Below are positions 32,150 through 42,760 of a DNA stretch of 64,000 nt, piece by piece. The notes beneath the pieces were generated by a model. That model made no database searches and had not been told where the DNA came from. It saw only the letters and a program-made list of their open reading frames with translations. How positions within the stretch are numbered: position 1 is the stretch's first letter; every line of letters begins with the position of its first letter. The translations under genes were made by a program, and so were the position numbers. The DNA is from Strigamia acuminata (Eukaryota; Arthropoda; Chilopoda; Geophilomorpha; Linotaeniidae): assembly GCA_949358305.1 (NCBI GenBank), contig CASHSZ010000048.1:62001-126000 (forward strand), written 5' to 3'.

Positions 32150-33157
32150 ATGGATAAACAAGCACTCGGATACCTTTCAACAGTGCTCTCGTTTGCTTTC
32201 TCCTCATGCAACAATGGATTCGGGAGTGATTATTGTGGTTTCCAGCACGGTTTATGTACGTACTTTGCTATACGATCATCAAATCTTAGTGGCGGGAATT
32301 TCAAACCGCAAATGCCCATTTCTTCTATATTCGTGTTGACCGACCGCAACATCGAATATCTAGTTTTGGTAGCCGTGACCAGGATAGCCGTTGCATTCTT
32401 TCTGTGTTTTCGTCGTGACGTCAGTGCAACGTCCGATCGTGCGTTTGGTGCGATCAACGGAATAATTTACGTTCGCGATTCGTCGTCTGCTACAAGTAGT
32501 GTCAACGTTCAACGTGACTTCAGCCACAACGAGGACAGGTACGGCGTCGAATTTGAACAATCGTGTGCAAGCAACGGGATCTTCCGGTCGCCATATTTGG
32601 ATACACAACGCGCTGCGCTGGGAAGACGATTTGCCCCTGGATTATTTGCATTTTCTTGTTTTTGGAGTTCTGTGTTTTCATTTTGGGGATTTTTATTGCA
32701 TGAGGGTATTGTTTTGGGTATTCCATTGGTGTTTTTGTTGTTTCATTTGCTAGTTTTGGGGAAAATTTTAGTAAAAGTGTTTTCATACCAAAATTTGAAG
32801 TGTTTTTTCATTGCATGTTTAGTTCTCCATTATAACCGCCATAAGCGGGGGAGATTAGATTTATTTCGAGTAGAACTGACTAGTTTCAAGTTGAATGAGC
32901 TGTCAGTAGAGTCAAAATTTAATGTTAGGAGTTATTGGCGTGTTTTGTTGCAAAACGAACCGTCAATTGTTTTCAAAAGAGTTTATTGGCGTGCTTTGTT
33001 GCAAAACAAACCTGCAATTAATTTCAAACTGTGCAGGGTAATTGTGTCACGTTTTATTTACGTACACAAAAACCGCTCAAATTTTTGGTCATCCTCGATT
33101 GGCCAAACATTTGATATTCTAAAATTCTCACGTGTCACCAAGGACCGTGAAAATTGA
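32150..33157 (+). CDS. Upstream ORF, element 2 (putative accessory protein)
   Basis: A 335-codon frame from ATG 32150, about 116 nt after the predicted transcript start, running through the LTR end and primer-binding site into the leader. It corresponds to the 283-codon frame of element 1 and shares VLTDRNIEY, YVRDSSSATS, VQRD-SH, RFAPG and LHEGIVLGI in the same order. Its C-terminal part has a 17-residue tandem duplication (YWRVLLQNEPSIVFKRV, then YWRALLQNKPAINFKLC) from a 51-bp, frame-preserving DNA duplication. A long hydrophobic stretch follows RFAPG. A 4-codon ORF (32111-32125) precedes it. No known family was recognised, and it could be non-coding leader that happens to be open. Confidence 0.4.
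   Translation: MDKQALGYLSTVLSFAFSSCNNGFGSDYCGFQHGLCTYFAIRSSNLSGGNFKPQMPISSIFVLTDRNIEYLVLVAVTRIAVAFFLCFRRDVSATSDRAFGAINGIIYVRDSSSATSSVNVQRDFSHNEDRYGVEFEQSCASNGIFRSPYLDTQRAALGRRFAPGLFAFSCFWSSVFSFWGFLLHEGIVLGIPLVFLLFHLLVLGKILVKVFSYQNLKCFFIACLVLHYNRHKRGRLDLFRVELTSFKLNELSVESKFNVRSYWRVLLQNEPSIVFKRVYWRALLQNKPAINFKLCRVIVSRFIYVHKNRSNFWSSSIGQTFDILKFSRVTKDREN
32367..32384 (+). other. Primer-binding site candidate, element 2
   Basis: TGGTAGCCGTGACCAGGA, 15 nt after the LTR end, the same offset as in element 1. The CCGTGACCAGGA part resembles the complement of an arthropod tRNA-Arg 3' end with one additional C (unverified). Both elements share TGGT and CGTGACCAGGAT but differ in between. Confidence 0.45.
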
Positions 33158-33281
33158 GTGCTTTTTGGGGGATAAAATAAAAAAGTTTATTCTCTTTAAA
33201 GTTAAAACAAAAACCGTGAAAATTGAGAAATTTTTGGGGGATAAAATTACAAGGTTTATTCTCTTAAAAATTAAAACAAAG
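33144..33281 (+). repeat. 69-bp tandem duplication in element 2 leader
   Basis: Two diverged copies start at 33144 and 33213, each ACCGTGAAAATTGAG followed by TTTTTGGGGGATAAAAT and TTTATTCTCTT. Element 1 has a single related unit near 13380-13440. The period of 69 is a multiple of three, but the frame it falls in has no conserved protein. Confidence 0.75.
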
Positions 33282-33357
33282 TTGAATTGTCATGCCCGTT
33301 TTTATCTGTTCTTTCCAAATTTCACAGCCGAATTTTTTGTGAGAGAGGACAGAGAGA

Positions 33358-36300
33358 ATGGCGGAACCTACAATGAGAGATCTTCTAACTGAGGATCAAA
33401 TCGAAGTGCAACAACAACGTTGGGAGTCGCAAGTCACTGCAATGAATCATTTGTTGTCTATATCGGAGAAGACAGCAGATCCAGGTGAACTGGAAGCGCT
33501 GGTGCAAACTGCGACCCCGAAAGAAACGAGAATAGTCGGTGCGCTGAATGATCTACAGGAATATTCGGACCACGGCTATTATCTAGAATGCATTGACAAG
33601 CTTGAGACTATGCAAGCAAGAGTGGATCTTCTTCGCACGAGATACGAAATTTCAAAGCGATCACTTCCAACTTTGGGAGGAAGATTAAATACGTCGACAA
33701 GCTCAAACCAGAATACAACCTTGAACGCGACAGCAACGTTTAGAAAAAATTCGAAGCTGCCCAAACTGGATTCCGTAAAATTCGACGGAGATATTTTGAA
33801 GTACAGAACATTCAAAAGCAACTTCGAGACCTCCGTACACAAGGATCCAGACCTGAGTAACATTGAAAAACTCCAGTAGTTACAAACTATGTGTACTGGA
33901 GAAGCGGCAATTCTCATCTCAACTTTTCCCCTGATCGAGGAATCCTACGACCTTGCAAGAGAAGAACTCGAAAGACATTTTGGTGATGAGGATGCCCAAC
34001 AAACTGCGTTAATAAAATCAATTCGAGAATTAAAAGCTGTTTCAAGTGTATATCCAACTAAAGCGATAAAAACAAATTTGACAAAGATTTCTGCGACTAT
34101 TAGACTTCTCGAGCAACTAAAAATTCCTATTCAGACTTCCGGAGCTTTCTTATTGCCCGACATAATTAGCAAGTTTCCAACTTCAATGGCATTAAGATTT
34201 TACCAAGTTCACGGAATTCAAAATAAGAACATTGTTACGTTGCTCAATTTCTTTGTGAATGAAGTTGCGATGGCCGAACGAACTGAAAACGTCTCGGAAA
34301 AATCGAAAAAAGACAAGAATGAAAAATCGGACGTAGAGAAAACGAAAGTGAAAGGTTCAATGACCACGTGCGCAACTACTCAAGACGCCAAGCAGTCTAC
34401 TAGTGCAAAAACGAAGAGTGAACCGAAATCTGAAAGCAAGAATACGCCTTTCAAGACAAACAAGTGCATTTTTTGTGAAGATGAACATTTAAACGGCGCT
34501 TGTAAAAAGGATTTCGAAATTAACGCGAAAATCGAAATAGTTAAGAAAAACCGACTGTGTTTTAATTGTTTCAGAACTGGGCATAGAGTGGGAGACTGCA
34601 AGGTCAAATTTTCTTGTAAACATTGTGGTGGGCGACACCATTCCACAATATGCAAAAAATCCGAGGTGAAGAATTCAACGAGCGCTGCGGAGAAGCCGAA
34701 GGAGCCACAAGTAACAACACATGTTTCATGCGCAATCTCGACGACTCTACAACTAATGATCTTCACCGCGGACCTCAAAACAAAATCAGGAGGAACTCAC
34801 AGCATTCGAGGGATGATTGATCCGGGAAGCCATCGATCGTTCATCACAAAAGAATTTGTTGAAAGACTGAAACTTAAAAAGTGCGGCAGTGTTTCTGCCA
34901 CCACACAACGTTTTAATGATTCGTCTCCAGCAGCTACGGACTACGATGTGTTCAATGTCACACTGCAGAGTAAAAATGACACTCAAGATTTGAAACTTTC
35001 CATGCTTTCTGTGGAAGATTTGCCACGAGTGCAAGGCATTCTGAACTCATCAATGATTGACAAAGTGAAGAAACTAAATCTCGAACTTGCTGAAGACCTA
35101 CCAGCTAAGACTGCTCAAATTGATGTGCTTTTAGGAGTCGACGTGTGGTGGAAGGTCGTTAAGGATGGCAAGAAAAAGGTAAACGCCGACCTTGGACTCA
35201 TTAACACAATTTTTGGATGGGTCTTGGCTGGAGCGGCTGGAAACACCAATTTGTTTGAGGATGAGGAAGGAATGACAACATGTTGTAATACATGCGACTT
35301 AGACATCCAAGAAAAATTGGACAAACTGTGGAACTTGGAAGCAATCGGAATAAATGCGGGAGAAAAAGAATCCGACTTTATTCGCGATCGATTCGAATCA
35401 ACTACAAAGCGTCTAGACGATGGACGTTATGAAGTCATGCTGCCATTCAATGGTCAGGAAGTCGACTTGGAGTCCAATTGGGAATTGGCCATGAATCAAC
35501 TGGCCAACACGCTCAAAAGAATAGATGCCAACGAAGACTACAAAAAACGTTACGACGAGTCCATGTGGCAATATATTCACGAAAATCACGCGGAGGAAGT
35601 CCCAAAAGAAGAGCGTTTTTTGAAGAAAGGAACCTACAATATACCTCACCACCCTGTAATCAAGGAGGATCGAGACACGACGAAATTTCGAGTAGTGTTC
35701 AACGCGTCTTCATCCAAGAAGGGGAAACTTTCCCTCAATGACTGTTTATTTCCGGGACCTTCCCTTAATCCAGACTTAATACTCGTTATTGTGAGATTCC
35801 GTCTCTATTGTATTCCAATAATAGCAGACATTAAGCAAGCGTTCCTCCAAGTAATGATCAACCCTACTCAAACAAACTTTCTACGTTTTTTGTGGGTCGC
35901 TCGTGACTATTTCAAAGAGCCATACTCATGGCAAAATTTGTGGAATAATCTAATGGTTCTGCGAATGATTGTCGTGCCATTTGGCGTCATTTCTTCTCCA
36001 TTCCTCTTGTGTGCGACGATTAGGAAACAAGCGAAACAATTTGAAGAAACTCATGCAAAAGAAGTCGACGCACTCGATGATGGAATCTTCATGGATGATT
36101 TGACGTCAGGAGGAGATTTTACAGCCGACACAACATCACATTGCGAGAAACTGAAAATGATATTAGACGACGGAAAGCTTCCCCTCGTAAAGTGGGCGAC
36201 CTCAAGCAAGGACGTCTTCAACAATTTGAAAAAAGAAGGTTTTCATATGCGAGGAGAGGAGTTTTTGGACTTAGGAATTATAAAAATGCTTGGAATATTG

Positions 36301-38598
36301 TGGAACACGGCAGAAGATGTCATGATGTTTAACATTCCGACCATTGAAAAAATTCCGAATACAAAGCGAGAAGTTGTTTCATTAATGGCTTCCATATTCG
36401 ATCCAATGGGACTCATTGCTCCTGTTGTGCTTCAAATGAAACTGCTAGTTCAAGCAATCTGGATTAGGACAAAAAACTGGGATGAAAAGATTCTTGACTC
36501 AGAGAAAAAAGAAGTCGAAGAGTGGAGTCAAGACATACAAAAATTAAAAGAATTGAAAGTACAACGTTGGCTGCAGACTTATTCCGGTCAAGACATCACT
36601 TTAGAAGTTTTCTGTGACGCAAGCACAAAGGCATTTGGCTGTTCAATTTTTGTCGTCAATCTAGAGGGCAAAAGAACTTTATTGTTGAGTAAATGTCGTA
36701 TTGCGCCGACGAAAAAAGTGACTCTTCCTCGACTTGAATTAACTGCAGCAGTGGTTGGAGTGCGAATGACCAAGTACCTGTTAGAAAACTTTCTTCCCGG
36801 TTACCCGGTCACTGAGGTGAAATACTACTCGGACTCCACCATAACTCTAGCCTGGATAAATTCGGACAAGAACGTATGGAAGCCATACGTCTCAAACCGT
36901 GTTCAAGAAATTGTTTCTTCAACTAAGCCCGAACAATGGTCTCATGTACCAACAGAATTTAACCCAGCAGATTTATTAACTCGACCACATAACTCAAAAA
37001 CATTGATGCAAAATAAACTTTGGTGGTTTGGAGTTGATGTCTCGAAACTGGAAAAAAGAGAAATTATACAAGAGGATCTTTCAGAAGAAGAACGAAAAAT
37101 CGTTGTGATGACAATTCAAGTGACAGAAAGCTTTATTGGTCGATTCTTCAAACGATTCCGAAATTACAACCGACTTTTGAGAGTTTTCTCATACATTTTG
37201 CGATGGAAAAACAAACTTTTGCGCGGTGAGCCTCTCTCGCCACTCGAGTTAGAGGACAACCAATTGAAGATCCTGCAATTTTCCCAGAAGCTACATTTTT
37301 CTGAGGAGATTGATGATGTGAAAAACAAAAGAGAACTGTCTAAACATTCCACCCTACGCAATTTCGAGCTCTTCATTGACGAGGACGGATTACTTCGACT
37401 TCGTAGCCGCTTGAAAAAATCTTTATTGACATTTGATGAGGTTTATCCAATTATCTTGCATTATGATAGTTGGATAACAAGACTGTTAATTAAAAAAGTG
37501 CATTTGGAGTTGCTTCATGGTGACATAAGCGAAACCTTGTATCACCTACGCGAACGATTTTGGATTATTAGAGGAAGAAGAACAATTCAGACAGTTATAA
37601 GAGAATGTGAAATTTGCAGACGAGGAAAACTTGCACGCAACAACCCTTCAACGGGTGACCTTCCTGCTGAACGTGTGACGCCAGCGGCGCCATTCCAAAA
37701 CACAGGATTGGACCACTTGGGTCCCATTTATGTCGGCAGCAACAAGAAGGAAAAGAAAAAAGTTTACATCTTGCTTTTCACGTGTATGGTGACCCGTTCC
37801 ATACATTTAGAAGTTTCAGAGGACCTTTCTGTGCCAAAGTTTTTGCTTGCAATGAGAAGATTTGGGGCACGCCACGGATACCCCGGGAAGATTTTCTCTG
37901 ACAACAGTAAGACGTTTGAGCGCGGAAGCCTCGAATTACAATCATGGGGGAAACTCATCGGTCATAATGACGTGAAAACATTCCTATCTGAAAAAAGGGT
38001 GCTCTGGACATTCATCCCACCGCTTTCTCCATGGATGGGCGGAGCGTGGGAGCGTCTAGTCCGCTCTGTCAAAGATAAACTTCGAAAGACATTGTTGCGC
38101 AGCACCGTAGACTTAGAAACTCTCCAAACTTTGGCTCTGGAAATTAGTTCAGTGCTAAATTCACGACCCTTAAGTTATGTCCCCGACAGTGTTGATGGTG
38201 GTAGAATTTTGGCACCTGAAAACTTTCTAACCGGAGGTATGCCTAAATACGTAATAAACAAACAATTGAGTGCAATTAAAAAATCCGATTTGAGAAAACT
38301 GGACATTAAACGACGCCAATTTATTTGGGAGTTCTGGAAAATTTGGAAAAAGAGTTACCTCATGCAATTGAGGAATTTTTATGAATCCAAAGGTGATAAG
38401 TTCTTCAAAAACCCTAAAGTAGACCAAATAGTGCTTCTAGAAAAAATGGGTACTAACCCATATTTTTGGCCACTTGCCAGGATAAAAGAAATTTTTCCCG
38501 GTGAGGATGGTCAAATCCGTGTGATAAAAGTTGTGCTACCCGATGGACGTGAGTTAAAAAGGTCAGTCAAGCATGTGAGAGCCCTAGAACTTGAGTGA
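33358..38598 (+). pseudogene. gag-pol: Gag-Pol polyprotein, BEL/Pao type, interrupted by TAG
   Basis: The frame runs 173 codons to TAG at 33877-33879, then continues in the same frame to 38598; total length is two codons more than element 1. The stop falls in the DUF1759-like Gag core, after NIEKLQ, where element 1 has a tyrosine codon (TAT), so one base change explains it. Downstream all domains are intact: Cys/His knuckles, protease motif DPGS (about codon 488), RT with ADIKQAF and FMDD, RNase H, integrase with zinc motif and D, D, E residues, and the C-terminal domain ending RALELE. Codons for the protease D and P differ from element 1 (GAT CCG against GAC CCA), so the motif is conserved at protein level. 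Stop readthrough is possible but unlikely so early in Gag. A downstream ATG at 33889 would make an N-truncated product. Confidence 0.93.
33877..33879 (+). other. In-frame TAG in element 2 Gag
   Basis: The local sequence is CTC CAG TAG TTA CAA. The matching codons in element 1 are CTT CAA TAT CTA CAA. It is the only in-frame stop in the 5.2-kb coding region. Confidence 0.95.
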
Positions 38599-38658
38599 TT
38601 TTTCTTTTGTGAATTTTTTGTGTGGTTCTCCTTCTCTGTCCTTTCGCCGGCAATTCGT
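38599..38658 (+). other. Spacer between pol stop and 3' LTR, element 2
   Basis: These 60 bp contain GAATTTTTTGTG (38611-38622), a direct copy of bases 33330-33341 just before the Gag start. A pyrimidine tract (TTCTCCTTCTCTGTCCTTTC) and TCGCCGGCAATTCGT follow, adjoining the LTR. No polypurine tract is present. Confidence 0.7.
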
Positions 38659-40148
38659 TGTTGCAAACAACGTGGAAATATTTTAGAAATTGCATTTATT
38701 ACTGTGTTTTATGTCATAATAAATATTCATAGTGTAATTGAGTTTTTGCCTAATATTTTCATCTATTGCTTTTCAGGTTTTATCTTATTAAAACATTTTC
38801 TAGTGTTTTCAGTATTTTTAGTGTCTTTTGTGTTGATATTACATTTTAATTTACTGTTATTTCAAGTGTTTTTGAAGCTTTGTGTCATTTCTCATTGATT
38901 TCTTATGCATTTTCATGATTTTCGGCAATTTTTGGTACATTCGTCGAAGTGCAGTTCAGTTACGCTACACGCGTGACGTCATTTTTCTATTACTAGTCTC
39001 GTTTCGTTAGAACTTCTAACGTTTCGTTCTATACTTTCCGAGTTGTTAAGAATTCTATTCACAATTGCTTTCTACTAATTATTGTCTGCTCTTTCGACTG
39101 GTGTGCTTTATTATTGCCCAAGTGTTTTCGTTTCGTCAGTGCGAACGTTCGTTGTCGGCCACCGCATGGGCGCGGCCGATAATGTTCGGTTCGTGCGGCT
39201 TACGATCTATTTCAAAGTGTTGTGTTGAATAAATAGTGTGATTTTGTGCAGGAAATAACATTTCCTAATTTTATTTAACATTCCTATGTGGTTTTTATAA
39301 ACATTCTGTGTATCTAATTTCAAATGTACTGGTTTTACCGCCATGTTGGAATTTATCGGTAATTTGTTTTTGTTTCAATTTGTTTGCGATGTATATTGAT
39401 TGAATTGATTATACTATTCCATTACGATGTTTTTTAACCTGAATTCTTATGTTATTTTGTGTTTTAAAGCCATTTTAAATTCAAATCTTACGGTTTCGTC
39501 ATCATACTTGTTTGTGATTGGCTATCGCGATCGTCTGCTACACGATCATTGTTTTGTGCTTCGTTTTCATTGTTTTACTTATTGAATCGAATTGTTATGA
39601 TTAGCTTTTTTATTCACTGCATTCTTGCGGTCATTTTGATATATTACAAACTGTAATCCGTGCTAATTTCACAATTTGTCAACTTTGCCTGTATTTCGTT
39701 TTCCTCCGTTGCCATGACAACGGAGAATTTTGTGTCTGTATTTCGCCGCTAATCGGCTTGGCGCGTGCCATTTTCGGTATTGCGCATGTGCGGCTCCCTT
39801 GAGGGCCAATTACATTCGTGTATTTTATTCAGTTTTCATCTAACCGTTCATTAAAGAAGTTGTTGAATTTTAGCTCGTGTTTAACTTTATTTCCGCCATC
39901 TTTTCCAATGTGTCGGGAGTAGTTAATCTCTTTTCCCCGCTGGCTTATGGATAAACAAGCACTCGGATACCTTTCAACAGTGCTCTCGTTTGCTTTCTCC
40001 TCATGCAACAATGGATTCGGGAGTGATTATTGTGGTTTCCAGCACGGTTTATGTACGTACTTTGCTATACGATCATCAAATCTTAGTGGCGGGAATTTCA
40101 AACCGCAAATGCCCATTTCTTCTATATTCGTGTTGACCGACCGCAACA
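38659..40148 (+). repeat. Element 2 3' LTR
   Basis: A 1490-bp copy of 30862-32351; no difference was seen by eye. It contains the X-box-like site at 39708-39721 and ATTAAA at 39850-39855. Confidence 0.96.
39850..39855 (+). terminator. Poly(A) signal, element 2 3' LTR
   Basis: ATTAAA equivalent to 32053-32058, the likely 3' end signal of the element 2 transcript. Confidence 0.5.
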
Positions 40149-40152
40149 ACTA
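40149..40152. other. Target-site duplication, right copy, element 2
   Basis: ACTA directly after GCAACA of the 3' LTR, matching 30858-30861. The satellite continues as AAGGTTTAAAC. Confidence 0.9.
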
Positions 40153-41355
40153 AGGTTTAAACACTATTTCTGAACATTCAGAGACATTGGTCTTGTGGTG
40201 TTTGTGCTAAGTCAACTGTGATGAGATCAAAGTCTATTCTCTCAAATCATTGGTTGGATGTTTCTAAAACTTACATTGGAGCCTTCTACTAAGGTTTAAA
40301 CACTATTTCTGAACATTCAGAGACATTGGTCTTGTGGTGTTTGTGCTAAGTCAACTGTGATGAGATCAAAGTCTATTCTCTCAAATCATTGGTTGGATGT
40401 TTCTAAAACTTACATTGGAGCCTTCTACTAAGGTTTAAACACTATTTCTGAACATTCAGAGACATTGGTCTTGTGGTGTTTGTGCTAAGTCAACTGCGAT
40501 GTGAAATAAGCTCAAAATTTTTTTTTCAAAATTTATTGCTTGGGTGTTGCTAAAACCTACATTGAAGGCTTCTACTAAGGTTTAAACACTATTTCTAAGC
40601 ATTCAGAGACATTGGTTTTGTGGTGTTTGTGCTAAGTCAACTGTGATGAGATCAAAAGTCTATTCTCCCAAATCATTGGTTGGATGTTTCTAAAACTTAC
40701 ATTGGAGCCTTCTACTAAGGTTTAAACACTATTTCTGAACATTCAGAGACATTGGTCTTGTGGTGTTTGTGCTAAGTCAACTGTGATGTAAAATAAGCTC
40801 AAAATTTTTTTTTCAAAATTTATTGCTTGGGTGTTGCTAAAACTTATATTGAAGGCTTCTACTAAGGTTTAAACACTATTTCTGAACATTCAGAGACATT
40901 GGTCTTGTGGTGTTTGTGCTAAGTCAACTGCGATGTGAAATGAGCTCAAAATTTTTTTTTCAAAATTTATTGCTTGGGTGTTGCTAAAACTTATATTGAA
41001 GGCTTCTACTAAGGTTTAAACACTATTTCTGAACATTCAGAGACATTGGTCTTGTGGTGTTTGTGCTAAGTCAACTGTGATGAGATCAAAAGTCTATTCT
41101 CCCAAATCATCGGTTGGATGTTTCTAAAACTTACATTGGAGCCTTCTACTAAGGTTTAAACACTATTTCTGAACATTCAGAGACATTGGACTTGTGGTGT
41201 TTGTGCTAAGTCAACTGCGATGTGAAATGAGCTCAAAATTTTTTTTTCAAAATTTATTGCTTGGGTGTTGCTAAAACTTATATTGAAGGCTTCTACTAAG
41301 GTTTAAACACTATTTCTGAACATACAGAGACATTGGACTTGTGGTGTTTGTGCTA

Positions 41356-42760
41356 AGTAACTGTGATGAGATCAAAAGTCTATTCTCCCAAATCATTGCT
41401 TGGATGTTGCTAAAACTTACATTGAAGGCTTCTACTAAGGTTTAAACACTATTTCTGAACATTCAGAGACATTGGTCTTGTGGTGTTTGTGCTAAGTCAA
41501 CTGTGATGAGATCAAAAGTCTATTCTCCCAAATCATCGGTTGGATGTTTCTAAAACTTACATTGGAGCCTTCTACTAAGGTTTAAACACTATTTCTGAAC
41601 ATTCAGAGACATTGGTCTTGTGGTGTTTGTGCTAAGTCAACTGTGATGAGATCAAAAGTCTATTCTCCCAAATCATCGGTTGAATGTTTCTAAAACTTAC
41701 ATTGGAGCCTTCTACTAAGGTTTAAACACTATTTCTGAACATTCAGAGACATTGGTCTTGTGGTGTTTGTGCTAAGTCAACTGTGATGAGATCAAAAGTC
41801 TATTCTCCCAAATCATTGGTTGGATGTTTCTAAAACTTACATTGGAGCCTTCTACTAAGGTTTAAACACTATTTCTGAACATTCAGAGACATTGGTCTTG
41901 TGGTGTTTGTGCTAAGTCAACTGTGATGAGATCAAAAGTCTATTCTCCCAAATCATCGGTTAAATGTTTCTAAAACTTACATTGGAGCCTTCTACTAAGG
42001 TTTAAACACTATTTCTGAACATTCAGAGACATTGGTCTTGTGGTGTTTGTGCTAAGTCAACTGTGATGAGATCAAAAGTCTATTCTCCCAAATCATTGGT
42101 TGGATGTTTCTAAAACTTACATTGGAGCCTTCTACTAAGGTTTAAACACTATTTCTGAACATTCAGAGACATTGGTCTTGTGGTGTTTGTGCTAAGTCAA
42201 CTGTGATGAGATCAAAGTCTATTCTCTCAAATCATTGGTTGGATGTTTCTAAAACTTACATTGGAGCCTTCTACTAAGGTTTAAACACTATTTCTGAACA
42301 TTCAGAGACATTGGTCTTGTGGTGTTTGTGCTAAGTCAACTGTGATGAGATCAAAAGTCTATTCTCCCAAATCATCGGTTAAATGTTTCTAAAACTTACA
42401 TTGGAGCCTTCTACTAAGGTTTAAACACTATTTCTGAACATTCAGAGACATTGGTCTTGTGGTGTTTGTGCTAAGTCAACTGTGATGAGATCAAAAGTCT
42501 ATTCTCCCAAATCATCGGTTGGATGTTTCTAAAACTTACATTGGAGCCTTCTACTAAGGTTTAAACACTATTTCTGAACATTCAGAGACATTGGACTTGT
42601 GGTGTTTGTGCTAAGTCAACTGCGATGTGAAATGAGCTCAAAATTTTTTTTTCAAAATTTATTGCTTGGGTGTTGCTAAAACTTATATTGAAGGCTTCTA
42701 CTAAGGTTTAAACACTATTTCTGAACATACAGAGACATTGGACTTGTGGTGTTTGTGCTA
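41356..42760. repeat. 10-monomer unit, copy 1
   Basis: A 1405-bp unit in the order D, A, A(gaa), A, G, A, C, G, A, B. It is repeated at 44745-46150 with the same order. Confidence 0.75.

Larger units (their letters stand above)
30862..32351 (+). repeat. Element 2 5' LTR
   Basis: This 1490-bp repeat is copied at 38659-40148 with no difference seen. U3 is about 30862-32033, followed by R/U5 from the TCAGTT initiator. It has the same set of conserved motifs as the element 1 LTR: hairpin, reverse CCAAT box with dyad, X-box-like palindrome, NRF1-like motif, initiator and ATTAAA. The early U3 is otherwise strongly diverged from element 1. Confidence 0.96.
32352..33357 (+). other. Leader between 5' LTR and gag, element 2
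   Basis: About 1 kb with the primer-binding site, most of the upstream ORF, a 51-bp tandem duplication (about 32932-33033) and a 69-bp tandem duplication (about 33144-33281, units starting ACCGTGAAAATTGAG). It ends with a pyrimidine tract and AG (33327) resembling a splice acceptor, then GAGAGAGGACAGAGAGA before the Gag start. Confidence 0.7.
30862..40148 (+). mobile_element. BEL/Pao LTR retrotransposon, element 2 (Gag interrupted by a stop)
   Basis: This is a 9287-bp element with 1490-bp LTRs (TGTTGC...GCAACA) and a perfect 4-bp ACTA duplication. No difference between its LTRs was seen by eye, so the insertion is very recent. Its structure parallels element 1 and the polyproteins are closely related, but LTR and leader are well diverged, so it is a separate family rather than a copy of element 1. 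One in-frame TAG interrupts Gag. It lies in a C-type monomer, and satellite order continues across it with nothing lost. Confidence 0.96.

Noticed and set aside
33132-33392. 86-codon frame containing the 23-residue repeat
   Set aside because: It overlaps the Gag start in another frame, has no counterpart in element 1, and its repeat is explained by the 69-bp DNA duplication.
33877-33879. Programmed readthrough of the Gag TAG
   Set aside because: The stop is early in the Gag core rather than at a gag/pol boundary, and element 1 has a sense codon there; a point mutation is simpler.
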